From assembly GCF_017872555.1 (NCBI RefSeq), contig NZ_JAEDOX010000001.1, positions 124,001 to 188,000 on the forward strand: DNA of 64,000 bases. The letters run 5' to 3'. Source of the DNA: Ruegeria sp. HKCCSA071 (lineage in GTDB: Bacteria > Pseudomonadota > Alphaproteobacteria > Rhodobacterales > Rhodobacteraceae). The notes under the pieces are model-generated. The model had not been told where the DNA came from. It did not search any database and worked only from the letters and a program-made list of their open reading frames with translations. Positions 36,574 to 46,046 of this stretch are shown in pieces. How positions within the stretch are numbered: the stretch's first letter is position 1; every line of letters starts with the position of its first letter. Made by a program: the position numbers and the translations under genes.

Positions 36574-37548
36574 ATGAGACTGAAACTCGTACCCCAAAGC
36601 ACCTCGTTCGACTTTTTCAATCGCTGGAAAATCTGGCTTGGAATCTCCGGCCTGATGATGGTGATTGCGTTCACCTCATTTCTGCTGCAGGGCCTGAACT
36701 TCGGCATCGATTTCCGCGGTGGAACCACGATCCGGACCCAAAGCGCACAAGCAATTGACGTGGGTGTATACCGCGATGCTTTGTCTCCGCTGCAACTGGG
36801 TGACGTCACCATCACCGAGATTTTTGATCCAAGTTTTGGTCCTGATGAAAATGTCGCGATGATCCGTATTCAGGCTCAGGAAGATGTCGAAGCGGTCACA
36901 GCAGACGTGATCACCCAGGTCGGCGAAGCGCTGGCTGCCGCAGACCCCGGACTCAAACTGCCCTTTGAAAGTGTCGAATCCGTTGGCCCAAAAGTGTCGG
37001 GCGAGTTGATCCAGACGGCTGTGATCGCGGTTGTCTTGGCCATCGGTGCCGTTCTTGTCTACATCTGGCTGCGCTTCGAATGGCAGTTCGCCTTGGGGGC
37101 GGTTGCCGCATTGGTGCACGATGTGATCCTGACCATCGGCATCTTCTCGGAACTGCAGATCCGCTTTGACCTTGCCATCATCGCGGCGCTGCTGACCATC
37201 GTCGGCTATTCGCTGAACGACACGGTCGTCGTTTTCGACCGGGTGCGCGAGAACCTGCGGAAATACAAAAAGAAGGACCTGAAAGAGGTTCTGAATCTGT
37301 CGATTAACGAAACCCTGAGCCGGACAGTGATGACCTCGGTCACGACTTTGCTGGCGCTGGTCTCGCTTTATCTGCTGGGCGGGGATGTCATCCGCGGATT
37401 CGTCTTCGCGATGATCTGGGGTGTTGTCGTCGGGACCTATTCGTCGGTCTTCGTGGCTTCAACCATCCTGCTTTGGCTGGGGGTCAAGCGCGACTGGTCC
37501 AAACCGTCGAATACGGCAGGCAACCAGTTTGCCAACATTGATGCCTGA
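36574..37548 (+). CDS. secF: Protein translocase subunit SecF
   Basis: 324-residue partner of SecD with six TM segments. Conserved FGIDFRGGTTI (near 47), the VGYSLNDTVVVFDRVREN motif (near 224) and ETLSRTVMTS (near 250) are present. The ATG at 36574, 2 bp after secD, fits the family N-terminus. Its last 8 bp overlap the start of a TauE/SafE gene. Confidence 0.97.
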   Translation: MRLKLVPQSTSFDFFNRWKIWLGISGLMMVIAFTSFLLQGLNFGIDFRGGTTIRTQSAQAIDVGVYRDALSPLQLGDVTITEIFDPSFGPDENVAMIRIQAQEDVEAVTADVITQVGEALAAADPGLKLPFESVESVGPKVSGELIQTAVIAVVLAIGAVLVYIWLRFEWQFALGAVAALVHDVILTIGIFSELQIRFDLAIIAALLTIVGYSLNDTVVVFDRVRENLRKYKKKDLKEVLNLSINETLSRTVMTSVTTLLALVSLYLLGGDVIRGFVFAMIWGVVVGTYSSVFVASTILLWLGVKRDWSKPSNTAGNQFANIDA

Positions 37549-38293
37549 TGCCTTGCAACAGGCCCTGGCCTTGCCGGGCCTCACTTGGCTGATCCTTACC
37601 ATCGGAGCCGCGGGACTTGTCCGCGGCTTCACAGGTTTTGGAACCGCGATGATCTTTGTGCCGGTGGCGACCCAGTTCCTGCCAATAGCGGATGTGGTCT
37701 TTCTGATGGCCGCCACCGGAATCGCATCAACCTTTGCCTTGGCTCCGCAGGCATGGAGGGATTGCGACAAGGTCGAAATCAGCACTCTGGGCTTTGCCGC
37801 AACGATAACCGTTCCGCTGGGGCTGTGGATCATGGTGCAGGTGGACTCGGTTGCGTTGCGCTGGGTTGTCTGCGGCATTACCGGTCTGACCCTGCTGGCC
37901 GTGGTGACCGGCTGGCGATGGGAGGGGAAACTGAGACTACCCGGACGTCTCGCCATCGGCGGCAGCGCGGGTGTTGTCGGCGGCATGACCGGGCTGACCG
38001 GCCCGGTTGTCATCGTGTTCTATCTGGCCAGTTCCACCGACGTGCGCAAGATTCGTGCCAACACGATCATTTTTCTGGCATTGCTGGATGTTGTCATCGT
38101 TTTCAACATCCTCATCAGCGGTGCCGCCGATTTGTCCATCCTATGGATTGTCCTGCTGCTGTGCGTGCCTTACCTGACCACTACACTAATCGGCAAAGCA
38201 CTGTTCGACCCGAGACTTGAACGGATCTACCGCCTCGCGGCCTATTCGGTTATCCTTATTGCCGTCATTTCCGGGCTGCCGCTTCTGGATTGA
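37541..38293 (+). CDS. TauE/SafE (TSUP) family membrane permease
   Basis: 250 residues, about eight TM segments. The first repeat has GLVRGFTGFGTAMIFVPV, the second GSAGVVGGMTGLTGPVVIVF, the paired TSUP motif. A sulfite, sulfonate or other small-anion exporter is likely, substrate unknown. The start overlaps secF by 8 bp, so translation is probably coupled. It differs clearly from the TSUP gene at 2566-3390. Confidence 0.85.
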   Translation: MPDALQQALALPGLTWLILTIGAAGLVRGFTGFGTAMIFVPVATQFLPIADVVFLMAATGIASTFALAPQAWRDCDKVEISTLGFAATITVPLGLWIMVQVDSVALRWVVCGITGLTLLAVVTGWRWEGKLRLPGRLAIGGSAGVVGGMTGLTGPVVIVFYLASSTDVRKIRANTIIFLALLDVVIVFNILISGAADLSILWIVLLLCVPYLTTTLIGKALFDPRLERIYRLAAYSVILIAVISGLPLLD

Positions 38294-38305
38294 AGAAGGG
38301 ACATC

Positions 38306-38659
38306 ATGCGTCTGAATCAGATTACTTTTACAGATGCCAAACCCATAGATGGGTACGGCCCCGGTTTTTTTCGAATTGGCGGCGATATCTTCCATGGCGC
38401 TGTCCTGACAGGCCCGGCAGGCCCGGCAGAGTGGGGCGGCTATGAAGACCGACGCCCCCTTTTGGACCTGGCGGGCAGGATTGACGTCCTGCTTATCGGC
38501 ACGGGCGCGGACATGGCCCAGATCCCCCAATCGCTACGGGTTGAGTTGGAAAATGCCGGACTTGGTGTTGAAGTCATGAACTCTCCCGCCGCCTGTCGCA
38601 CCTACAATGTGCTGCTCGCTGAAGGCCGCCGCATCGCACTTGCCCTGATCCCAGTCTGA
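38306..38659 (+). CDS. Mth938-like domain protein (DUF498)
   Basis: 117 residues of the Mth938/NDUFAF3-like family: GYGPGFFRIGGDIFHGAVL near the N-terminus, DVLLIGTGADMAQIP in the middle and SPAACRTYNVLLAEGRRIALALIPV at the end. The family is linked to membrane or respiratory-complex assembly in mitochondria and commonly follows secF in alphaproteobacteria; molecular function is not established. A start at 38306 lies 12 bp after the TSUP gene. Confidence 0.88.
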   Translation: MRLNQITFTDAKPIDGYGPGFFRIGGDIFHGAVLTGPAGPAEWGGYEDRRPLLDLAGRIDVLLIGTGADMAQIPQSLRVELENAGLGVEVMNSPAACRTYNVLLAEGRRIALALIPV

Positions 38660-38661
38660 CG

Positions 38662-38721
38662 GGATCCTCTTCATCTGGCCGGAAATATCCCGGGGAGTGT
38701 GAGGGGCTGGCCCCTCACTCC
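38662..38721 (+). repeat. Palindromic dispersed repeat, copy B (before ccmA)
   Basis: Starts GGATCCTCTTCATCT, then a short AT part, CCCGGGGAG and the stem GTGAGGGGC-TG-GCCCCTCAC with perfect 9-bp arms. It aligns over its whole length with the reverse complement of 59977-60035, and its leader with 9318-9340. It fills the gap between the Mth938 gene and ccmA and could also act as a hairpin terminator. Confidence 0.75.
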
Positions 38722-38803
38722 GACATGGGGCAGCGGTTGTTCGCCTGCATCCTGCGGCAAATCTCGCCTTTTGCGCCTGCGGACAATCCGCTAAGCGGGT
38801 CTC

Positions 38804-39418
38804 ATGACTTTGACTGTAACAGATCTGTCGATCACACGTGGCGGGGTTCCCGTCCTTGAAGGCCTCAGCTTTCAGCTGTTGCCGGGCAAAGCTCTGATCT
38901 TGCGGGGGCCGAACGGTATCGGCAAAACGACGCTTCTGCGCACGTTGGCTGGCTTGCAACCTCCGCTGGAAGGCAAGATCGAAGGGGCCGAGGACCAGAT
39001 CGCTTACGCGTCCCATTCGGACGGGCTCAAACCGACATTGTCAGTGACTGAAAACCTGACATTCTGGGCAGCGGTCTTTGGCACATATGACATCCAGCCG
39101 GCGCTGGACGCTTTTGAATTGAACGAACTCGCCGACCGTCACGCCGGCAACCTTTCGGCGGGCCAGAAACGGCGGTTGGGTCTGGCACGGATGCTGGTCA
39201 CGGGGCGGCCGATCTGGATGCTGGACGAGCCGACCGTCTCGCTGGACAGGAACGCGGTGCAAATGTTTGCCGACGCTGTGCGGACACATCTGGGTCAGGG
39301 CGGGTCAGCCCTGATCGCGACCCATATCGACCTTGGCCTAGATGGCGAGGTTCTGGACGTCGGTCCGAACAAGGCCAAACCCAAACCCATCGACGATTTC
39401 GACGGAGGTTTCCTGTGA
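38804..39418 (+). CDS. ccmA: Haem exporter ATP-binding protein CcmA
   Basis: 204-residue ABC ATPase of the CcmABCD complex that releases holo-CcmE for cytochrome c maturation. Walker [10 protein letters not shown] near residue 39, signature [14 protein letters not shown] near 125, Walker [13 protein letters not shown] near 146. The stop overlaps the GTG start of ccmB. The first gene of ccmABCDG. Confidence 0.95.
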   Translation: MTLTVTDLSITRGGVPVLEGLSFQLLPGKALILRGPNGIGKTTLLRTLAGLQPPLEGKIEGAEDQIAYASHSDGLKPTLSVTENLTFWAAVFGTYDIQPALDAFELNELADRHAGNLSAGQKRRLGLARMLVTGRPIWMLDEPTVSLDRNAVQMFADAVRTHLGQGGSALIATHIDLGLDGEVLDVGPNKAKPKPIDDFDGGFL

Positions 39419-40071
39419 TCGCCCTGCTGCTGCGCGACCTGAAACTGGCTTTCCGCGCGGGCGGCGGGTTCGGGCTGGGTCTGGCCTTTTTCCTGATCGT
39501 GACCGTGATGGTGCCGTTTGCAGTGGGGCCGCAATCCTCGCTGCTGTCTACGATTGCGCCCGGAGTGCTCTGGCTGGGGGCCTTGCTGGCCTGCCTTCTG
39601 TCGCTTGACCGCCTGCTGGCACTGGACTGGGAAGACGGCTCGCTCGACCTGCTGGCTACAGCACCGCTGCCGCTTGAAGCGGTTGTCACGGTCAAGGCGC
39701 TGGCCCATTGGCTGACCACCGGCTTACCGCTGGTTCTGGCCGCGCCGTTTCTGGGTGTTTTGCTGAACCTGCCGATGCCGGGGTTTTTCTGGCTGGTGAT
39801 CTCGCTCCTGATCGGTACCCCGGCCATGAGCGTCATCGGGACATTTGGTGCTGCGCTGACCGTTGGTCTGAAACGTGGCGGGCTATTGCTGTCGCTTCTG
39901 GTGTTGCCACTTTACGTCCCCACCTTGATTTTCGGGGCCGAGGTTGCCCGGCGTGGTGCAACAGGGATGGAGGTGCAGACGCCACTGCTGATGCTGGCCG
40001 GGATCACAGCGGCGACCATCGCATTGTTGCCCTTTGCCAGCGCTGCTGTGCTACGTATCAATCTGCGGTGA
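39415..40071 (+). CDS. ccmB: Haem exporter permease CcmB
   Basis: 218-residue six-TM permease subunit; the conserved [17 protein letters not shown] loop and the C-terminal [10 protein letters not shown] are visible. It starts with GTG at 39415, overlapping the ccmA stop as GTGA. Confidence 0.94.
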   Translation: MIALLLRDLKLAFRAGGGFGLGLAFFLIVTVMVPFAVGPQSSLLSTIAPGVLWLGALLACLLSLDRLLALDWEDGSLDLLATAPLPLEAVVTVKALAHWLTTGLPLVLAAPFLGVLLNLPMPGFFWLVISLLIGTPAMSVIGTFGAALTVGLKRGGLLLSLLVLPLYVPTLIFGAEVARRGATGMEVQTPLLMLAGITAATIALLPFASAAVLRINLR

Positions 40072-40132
40072 ACCGCGACAAGTTTGATGGATGTCAATTG
40101 AGAACCACCCCAAATCGGACTAGATAGGGCCC

Positions 40133-40906
40133 ATGTCAATCGCAGCCAAAGCTAACGCCCTCTGGGAATATGCCAACCCGCGCAAGTTTCTTGAAACCAG
40201 CGAACGGGTCCTGCCGTTTTTCTGGATCGTCTCGACCATCTGCATTGTTGTCGGTCTGATCTGGGGTTTTTTCTTTACACCGGATGACTACAAGCAGGGG
40301 TCGACGGTCAAGATCATCTATCTGCACGTTCCGGCGGCGTTGATGGCGATCAATTGCTGGCTGATGATGCTGGCCACCTCATTGGTCTGGCTGGTGCGTC
40401 GCCACCATGTCAGCGCGCTTGCGGCACGGGCTGCTGCACCGATCGGGATCGTTATGACCCTGATAGCGCTGCTGACGGGGGCCATCTGGGGACAGCCCAT
40501 GTGGGGTACATGGTGGGCCTGGGATCCGCGCCTGACGTCGTTTCTGATCCTGTTTCTGTTCTACCTTGGCTATGTCGCCTTGTGGGAAGCTATCGAGGAT
40601 CCTGATACCGCAGCCGATCTGACCTCGGTTCTGTGCCTGGTTGGGTCGGTCTTTGCAATCCTCAGCCGATACGCGGTGAATTTCTGGAATCAGGGCCTGC
40701 ATCAGGGCGCATCGGTCATGCGGGCCGGGGCCGTTACCGGGGCGGATACGGAAGAGAAAGTCAGCAACGTCTTTTTCTACCCCCTGCTGGCCTGCATCAT
40801 CGGATTTGTTCTGCTGTTCATCGCCTTGGTGTTGTACCGCACCGGAACGGAAATTCGCGCCCGTCGTATCAAGGCGCTACAGGCACGGGAAAGGGTAGGC
40901 GGATGA
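40133..40906 (+). CDS. ccmC: Haem exporter protein CcmC
   Basis: 257-residue six-TM haem-handling protein with the tryptophan-rich WD motif (WGTWWAWDPRLTS) and two conserved periplasmic histidines (IYLHVPAA; NQGLHQGAS). It delivers haem to CcmE. The stop overlaps the ccmD start as ATGA. Confidence 0.96.
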   Translation: MSIAAKANALWEYANPRKFLETSERVLPFFWIVSTICIVVGLIWGFFFTPDDYKQGSTVKIIYLHVPAALMAINCWLMMLATSLVWLVRRHHVSALAARAAAPIGIVMTLIALLTGAIWGQPMWGTWWAWDPRLTSFLILFLFYLGYVALWEAIEDPDTAADLTSVLCLVGSVFAILSRYAVNFWNQGLHQGASVMRAGAVTGADTEEKVSNVFFYPLLACIIGFVLLFIALVLYRTGTEIRARRIKALQARERVGG

Positions 40907-41061
40907 TCCCCGATCTTGGAAAATATGCAGACGCTGTTTTGTCGTCTTATGCTGTTTCCATCGCTCTTATCGTGGCGCTGGTTGCGTTCAGCGTGATGCG
41001 CGGGCGCAAAGTGCGCGCGGAAATGGAGAAGGTCGAACAGAGGATGTCGCGCAATGGCTAA
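40903..41061 (+). CDS. ccmD: Haem exporter protein CcmD
   Basis: 52-residue single-TM protein (YADAVLSSYAVSIALIVALVAFSV) with a basic C-terminal cytoplasmic tail (RGRKVRAEMEKVEQR). It stabilises CcmC-CcmE. Overlaps ccmC by ATGA and ccmG by 8 bp. Confidence 0.9.
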   Translation: MIPDLGKYADAVLSSYAVSIALIVALVAFSVMRGRKVRAEMEKVEQRMSRNG

Positions 41062-41596
41062 AGTCTCGCCCCTGATGATTGCGCCGCCTCTGATTTTTGG
41101 CGCATTCGCGGTTCTCGCAGGCATCGGCATGTTTCGCGAAGATCCCAACGCCTTGCCCTCGGCCCGCGAAGGGCAACCTGCGCCGCCCGTGGTTCTCACC
41201 GAGTTTCCGGGAAAGACCCTTTTCGACGACGAAACGCTGCGCGACGGAGAGGTCAAGCTGGTCAACTATTGGGCCAGTTGGTGCGCGCCATGCCGTGCCG
41301 AGCATCCCAACCTCGAGGCATTGGCAGCTGAAGGCATCCCGGTTTACGGCATCAACTACAAAGACAAACTGAGCAATGCCGAGGCTTTCCTGGATGATCT
41401 TGGCGATCCGTACACTGCCATCGGCCGCGACGAACAGGGCCGTATGGCGATTGACTGGGGTCTGTACGGCGTTCCCGAAACCTATGTGATCGACGGTGAT
41501 GGAACGATCATATTACGCTTTGCGGGCCCGATTACGCAACGTGTCATCGAAAGCACGATCCGGCCTGCGCTTGAAAAGGCGGCGGGCGGTTCATAA
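41054..41596 (+). CDS. ccmG: Thiol:disulfide interchange protein CcmG (DsbE)
   Basis: 180-residue membrane-anchored thioredoxin-fold protein with the WCAPC active site at residues 76-80 and a cis-proline segment GVPETYVID. It keeps the apocytochrome c CXXCH cysteines or CcmH reduced. Last gene of the ccm cluster. Its stop overlaps the stop of the convergent SDR gene by 6 bp. Confidence 0.95.
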   Translation: MAKVSPLMIAPPLIFGAFAVLAGIGMFREDPNALPSAREGQPAPPVVLTEFPGKTLFDDETLRDGEVKLVNYWASWCAPCRAEHPNLEALAAEGIPVYGINYKDKLSNAEAFLDDLGDPYTAIGRDEQGRMAIDWGLYGVPETYVIDGDGTIILRFAGPITQRVIESTIRPALEKAAGGS

Positions 41597-42292
41597 ACGA
41601 TAGCCTCCCGTTACCGACAAAACTTCACCAGTGATGAATGAGGCCGCGTCCGACGCCAGAAACCTGATCACTTTGGCTATATCCTCGGGCCGTCCGACCC
41701 GACCCAACGCGGTATCCTTCACAAACAGTTCTGTCAGTTCTTCCGAACGAGGCGCTTCAGGAATGTTGATCGCACCGGGGGCCACGGCGTTGACGCGTAT
41801 CCCATCTGGCCCCAACTCTTTGGCCATGGCACGGGTCCACAGGTTCAGAGCGGCCTTGCTGGCACCATAGGTGACCGCATCACGGGGCGGTAACACCGCA
41901 TTCATCGACGAGATACTGACAATGGTGGCGCCCCGTTCCAAATGCGGCAAAGCTGCAGCCAGCAAGGCGGCAGGGACCAGCAGGTTCATGTCAAGAATGG
42001 CGCGATGTTCCTCGACTTGGAACTCCTCTTTTGGTGTCGACCGAACCAAACCAGCATTGTTTACGATCACATCAAGTTGTCCAAACCGCTCCATCACCTG
42101 TGCAATCACTTCCGCTGGTTGATCAGGGGCCGTCAGATCGGAACGGATCGCCAAAGTTCCTCTCTGCAATAGTGCCGCCGGAGGCTTGGTGGACAACCAA
42201 GTGAACGCCACCCTATGGTCGCGGCTCAACTCCTCTACGATGGCATGTCCAATTCCCCGTGCTCCACCTGTTACCAACGCCACCTTTTCCAT
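41591..42292 (-). CDS. Short-chain dehydrogenase/reductase (FabG-like)
   Basis: 233 residues: the TGGARGIGHA cofactor motif at the N-terminus, NNAG near residue 83, catalytic Ser in ISSMNA and Tyr/Lys in YGASK, and the C-terminal ITGEVLSVTGGYRL of the 3-oxoacyl-ACP reductase-like SDRs. The substrate is undetermined. AGGAGG five bases before ATG 42292 supports this start rather than the GTG two codons earlier. Confidence 0.9.
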   Translation of the reverse strand: MEKVALVTGGARGIGHAIVEELSRDHRVAFTWLSTKPPAALLQRGTLAIRSDLTAPDQPAEVIAQVMERFGQLDVIVNNAGLVRSTPKEEFQVEEHRAILDMNLLVPAALLAAALPHLERGATIVSISSMNAVLPPRDAVTYGASKAALNLWTRAMAKELGPDGIRVNAVAPGAINIPEAPRSEELTELFVKDTALGRVGRPEDIAKVIRFLASDAASFITGEVLSVTGGYRL

Positions 42293-42376
42293 AACCACCT
42301 CCTGTTTTCAGAGTACCGCGTATATCCAACCGCATCTGCTAAATATAACTTCGGAGCGCGAGGCAGAGCCTTGTAA

Positions 42377-42401
42377 AAGAAAGGACGCCCGAAGGCGTCC
42401 T
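42377..42401 (-). terminator. Terminator of acnA
   Basis: On the minus strand AGGACGCC-TTCG-GGCGTCCT is followed by TTCTTTTAC. The 8-bp stem with a TTCG tetraloop is typical. Confidence 0.85.
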
Positions 42402-42427
42402 CAAAATTTTCTTATCCGCTGCGTTCC

Positions 42428-45118
42428 TTAGCCAGCCTTGGCCAGATTTCTCAGCACGTAATGCAGCACACCGCCGTTTTCGATGTATTCGATCTCAGGC
42501 GCGGTATCGATCCGGCATTTCAACTGGATGGTTGTCTCAGCCCCATCTGCATAGGTGATGGTGCAGGGCACGACCTGCAGCGGCTCGACCGTATCCAGCC
42601 CATGGATCGAGACGGTTTCGTCCCCCTTCAGACCCAGGGTTTTGCGGGTATCTCCACCGGTGAATTCGAACGGGATGACGCCCATGCCAACCAGATTGGA
42701 CCGGTGGATCCGCTCAAAGCTTTCTGCAATCACGGCTTTGACGCCCAGCAGTGCGGTGCCCTTGGCCGCCCAGTCGCGGCTTGAGCCTGCGCCGTATTGT
42801 TCGCCACCAAACACGACCAGCGGGGTGCCATCGGCCTGATAGGCCATCGAGGCATCGTAGATCGAAGTCTGTTCACCATCCGGGCCTTTGGTGTATCCGC
42901 CTTCAACTCCGTCCAACATCTCGTTCTTGATGCGGATATTGGCAAAGGTACCGCGCATCATGACTTCGTGATTGCCCCGTCGCGAGCCATACGAGTTGAA
43001 CTCGCGTGGCTGAACCTGACGTTCGGTCAGGTATTTCCCCGCCGGCGTTGTGGTTGCGAATGATCCCGCAGGTGAGATGTGGTCGGTGGTTACCATGTCG
43101 CCCAGAATGGCGAGAACTTTAGCGCCTTCGATATTCGAGATCGTGCCCGGTTCCGCTCCCATGCCCTGAAAATAGGGCGGGTTCTGGATGTAGGTCGACG
43201 TTGGTGGCCAGTCATAGGTTTCCTGTTGCGGTACCTCGACGCTTTGCCATTTCTCATCCCCTTTGAAGACGTCCGCATATTTCGACTGGAACGCTTCGCG
43301 GGTTACGGTCGCTTCAACCAGTTCCGCGATTTCGCTTTGCGTTGGCCAGATATCCTTCATGAAGATGTCGTTGCCGTCCTTGTCCTGACCGATGGGTTCG
43401 GACGTCAGATCGATATCGAGGGTACCTGCCAGCGCATAGACAACAACCAACGGCGGCGAAGCCAAGTAGTTGGCGCGGACATCCGGTGAGATACGGCCTT
43501 CGAAGTTCCGGTTGCCGGACAGAACCGACGTGGCGACCAGATCGCCCTCGGCAATGGCTTCCGAGATTTCCTTCTGGATCGGGCCCGAGTTGCCGATGCA
43601 GGTGGTGCAGCCGTACCCAACAAGGTTGAAACCAACCTTGTCCAGGTCTTCTTGCAGTCCAGCGGCCTCAAGATAGGCCGATACAACCTGCGAACCGGGC
43701 GCCAGCGAGGTTTTGACCCAAGGCTTGCGGTTCAGACCCAGCGCTGCGGCTTTGCGGGCCACAAGGCCAGCACCGATCATCACGTAAGGGTTCGATGTGT
43801 TGGTGCAGGAGGTGATCGAGGCAATTACAACCTTGCCCGACTCCATGGTGTAGTCTTCGCCCTTAACAGCGACTTCCTTGCCCATGGGGCGCTTGAAGGT
43901 CTCTTTCATTTCCCTGGTGAAAGCGGCCTTGGCGTCGGTCAGCGCGACGTAGTCCTGCGGGCGTTTTGGGCCTGAAATCGCAGGAACGATCGTGCCCATG
44001 TCCAGCGATAGCGTGTCAGTGTAGATCGGCGCATAATCCGGGCCTCTCCAGAACCCGTTTTCCTTGGCATAGGCTTCGACCAGCGCGATGCGGTCTTCGT
44101 CGCGGCCAGTGTTGCGCATGTAGCGCAGGGTTTCGCCGTCGATCGGGAAAAAGCCGCATGTCGCGCCGTATTCAGGCGCCATATTGGCGATGGTTGCACG
44201 GTCAGCCAGCGGCAGGCGGTCAAGCCCCTCGCCATAGAATTCGACGAATTTGCCCACCACGCCTTTGGCGCGCAACATTTCGACAACCTTCAGAACAAGG
44301 TCCGTACCGGTGGTGCCTTCGACCATCGAGCCGGTCAACTCGAAGCCGATCACCTCAGGGATCAGCATCGAGATCGGCTGACCCAGCATTGCGGCCTCGG
44401 CCTCGATCCCGCCGACGCCCCAACCCAGAACGGCCATGCCGTTGACCATGGTGGTGTGGCTGTCGGTGCCAACCAGCGTGTCAGGATAGGCGACTTCTTC
44501 GCCATTCTGATCGGTGTCAGTCCAGACCGTCTGCGCCAGATATTCCAGGTTCACCTGATGACAAATACCGGTGCCGGGAGGCACAACGCGGAAATTGTTG
44601 AACGCGTTCTGACCCCATTTCAGGAACTGATAGCGTTCCATGTTGCGCTCGTATTCGCGGTCGACGTTCATCTGGAACGCACGCGGATTACCGAACTCGT
44701 CGATCATGACCGAGTGGTCGATAACCAGGTCGACCGGGTTCAGCGGGTTGATCTTTTGTGCGTCGCCGCCCAGGCCCTTGATCCCATCGCGCATGGCAGC
44801 CAGATCGACCACCGCTGGAACACCGGTGAAGTCCTGCATCAGCACGCGGGCAGGGCGGTACGCAATCTCGCGCGGGTTCTTGCCGCCATTGGCACCCCAT
44901 TCGGCAAATGCTTTGATGTCATCGACCGAGACCGAAAAGCCACTGTCTTCAAATCGGAGCATGTTTTCCAGCACGACTTTCAGCGCGGCAGGAAGGTTGG
45001 AAAAATCACCCAAACCGGCCTGCTGCGCGGCGGGAATCGAATAGTAGGAAATGGATTTGCCATTCACGTTCAGACTGCGGCGTGTCTTGGCGGTATCCTG
45101 TCCGACTTTAATGGGCAT
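42428..45118 (-). CDS. acnA: Aconitate hydratase A
   Basis: 896-residue TCA-cycle enzyme of the AcnA/IRP type that isomerises citrate to isocitrate through a 4Fe-4S cluster. Cluster cysteines are C438 (ITSCTNTSNP), C504 and C507 (GCTTCIGNSGP). The swivel domain with VVFGGEQYGAGSSRDWAAKG is at the C-terminus. GGGAGG upstream supports ATG 45118 over the longer frame. A divergent DUF1223 gene shares the 226-bp promoter region. Confidence 0.97.
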   Translation of the reverse strand: MPIKVGQDTAKTRRSLNVNGKSISYYSIPAAQQAGLGDFSNLPAALKVVLENMLRFEDSGFSVSVDDIKAFAEWGANGGKNPREIAYRPARVLMQDFTGVPAVVDLAAMRDGIKGLGGDAQKINPLNPVDLVIDHSVMIDEFGNPRAFQMNVDREYERNMERYQFLKWGQNAFNNFRVVPPGTGICHQVNLEYLAQTVWTDTDQNGEEVAYPDTLVGTDSHTTMVNGMAVLGWGVGGIEAEAAMLGQPISMLIPEVIGFELTGSMVEGTTGTDLVLKVVEMLRAKGVVGKFVEFYGEGLDRLPLADRATIANMAPEYGATCGFFPIDGETLRYMRNTGRDEDRIALVEAYAKENGFWRGPDYAPIYTDTLSLDMGTIVPAISGPKRPQDYVALTDAKAAFTREMKETFKRPMGKEVAVKGEDYTMESGKVVIASITSCTNTSNPYVMIGAGLVARKAAALGLNRKPWVKTSLAPGSQVVSAYLEAAGLQEDLDKVGFNLVGYGCTTCIGNSGPIQKEISEAIAEGDLVATSVLSGNRNFEGRISPDVRANYLASPPLVVVYALAGTLDIDLTSEPIGQDKDGNDIFMKDIWPTQSEIAELVEATVTREAFQSKYADVFKGDEKWQSVEVPQQETYDWPPTSTYIQNPPYFQGMGAEPGTISNIEGAKVLAILGDMVTTDHISPAGSFATTTPAGKYLTERQVQPREFNSYGSRRGNHEVMMRGTFANIRIKNEMLDGVEGGYTKGPDGEQTSIYDASMAYQADGTPLVVFGGEQYGAGSSRDWAAKGTALLGVKAVIAESFERIHRSNLVGMGVIPFEFTGGDTRKTLGLKGDETVSIHGLDTVEPLQVVPCTITYADGAETTIQLKCRIDTAPEIEYIENGGVLHYVLRNLAKAG

Positions 45119-45223
45119 CGGGTGGCCTCCCTTCTCAAATGACTTGGATTTCGGGCATCGCTGAATGTTATCTGCATCACCCAAGCCGCTGGTTCAAGGT
45201 TCAATGACACTGGATTTGCGATT

Positions 45224-45233
45224 TTGTATACCA
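45224..45233. promoter_or_regulatory. GTATAC-centred site in the acnA/DUF1223 promoter region
   Basis: TTGTATACCA has a palindromic GTATAC core with flanks close to the TNGTATACNA sites of FCD-type GntR regulators. The half-sites are short, so chance is possible. Confidence 0.25.
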
Positions 45234-45344
45234 TTGCACACATTTAGGCGGAGAATTGCAGATACCGCCCTCAAGAAACGTTGATTAGCGGTTGAGCGGC
45301 AAAACGGCTATCCCAGAGAATACCCGCTCACTCCGAGAGTTTTT

Positions 45345-46046
45345 ATGTTCAGATCCGCTGCTTTGACCGCCCTGATATCCTGCCTGTTCGCCACCCAGCC
45401 CATGGCCGGTGAGGATCCTGTGGTGGTTGAGCTGTTCACCTCGCAAGGGTGTTCGTCTTGCCCACCTGCGGACCGGATCATGCATGAGCTGGCGAAACGC
45501 GACGATGTCATCGGGCTGGCGCTGCATGTCGACTATTGGGATTACATCGGCTGGAAGGACGAATATGCCGATCCTGATCACACGCTCCGGCAACGGGCTT
45601 ATGCCCGCGAGAACGGAAAATCCATGATCTATACGCCTCAGATGATCATAAATGGTCAGCACGATATTGTCGGCGCTCAGGCTCAGGAGCTCGACCGTCT
45701 GATTGATGCGCATCTAAAGGCCGCGCCCGAAGCGGCGGTGACAGCAATCCGAGACGCTGACGAAGTGACCGTGAATGTGACGCCTGTGGAACTGCCCGAA
45801 GGTGAGACCTATGACGTACGTATCGTTCAGTATTCGCCTCTGCGCCATGCCTCGATCCGCCGTGGTGAACTAGCCGGGCGGGAGTTGGATTATGCCAATG
45901 TTGTTGAGACATGGCAGATTGCAGGCCGGTGGGACGGGAAAGCGCCGCAGACTTACTCGGCGCAGCTGAAACCAGAGTTGCCAGCCGTTGTGCTTGTGCA
46001 AAGGGCCGGTAACGGGCCAATTGTTGCCGCGACTTGGGCCAAATGA
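45345..46046 (+). CDS. DUF1223 family secreted thioredoxin-fold protein
   Basis: 233 residues: a signal peptide (to about PMAG), then VVELFTSQGCSSCPPADRIM, in which the CSSC pair sits at the position of the thioredoxin active site, followed by DYWDYIGWKDEYADP, typical of DUF1223. A periplasmic oxidoreductase-like role is inferred only. It ends directly against the stop of the convergent acyltransferase gene. Confidence 0.85.
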   Translation: MFRSAALTALISCLFATQPMAGEDPVVVELFTSQGCSSCPPADRIMHELAKRDDVIGLALHVDYWDYIGWKDEYADPDHTLRQRAYARENGKSMIYTPQMIINGQHDIVGAQAQELDRLIDAHLKAAPEAAVTAIRDADEVTVNVTPVELPEGETYDVRIVQYSPLRHASIRRGELAGRELDYANVVETWQIAGRWDGKAPQTYSAQLKPELPAVVLVQRAGNGPIVAATWAK

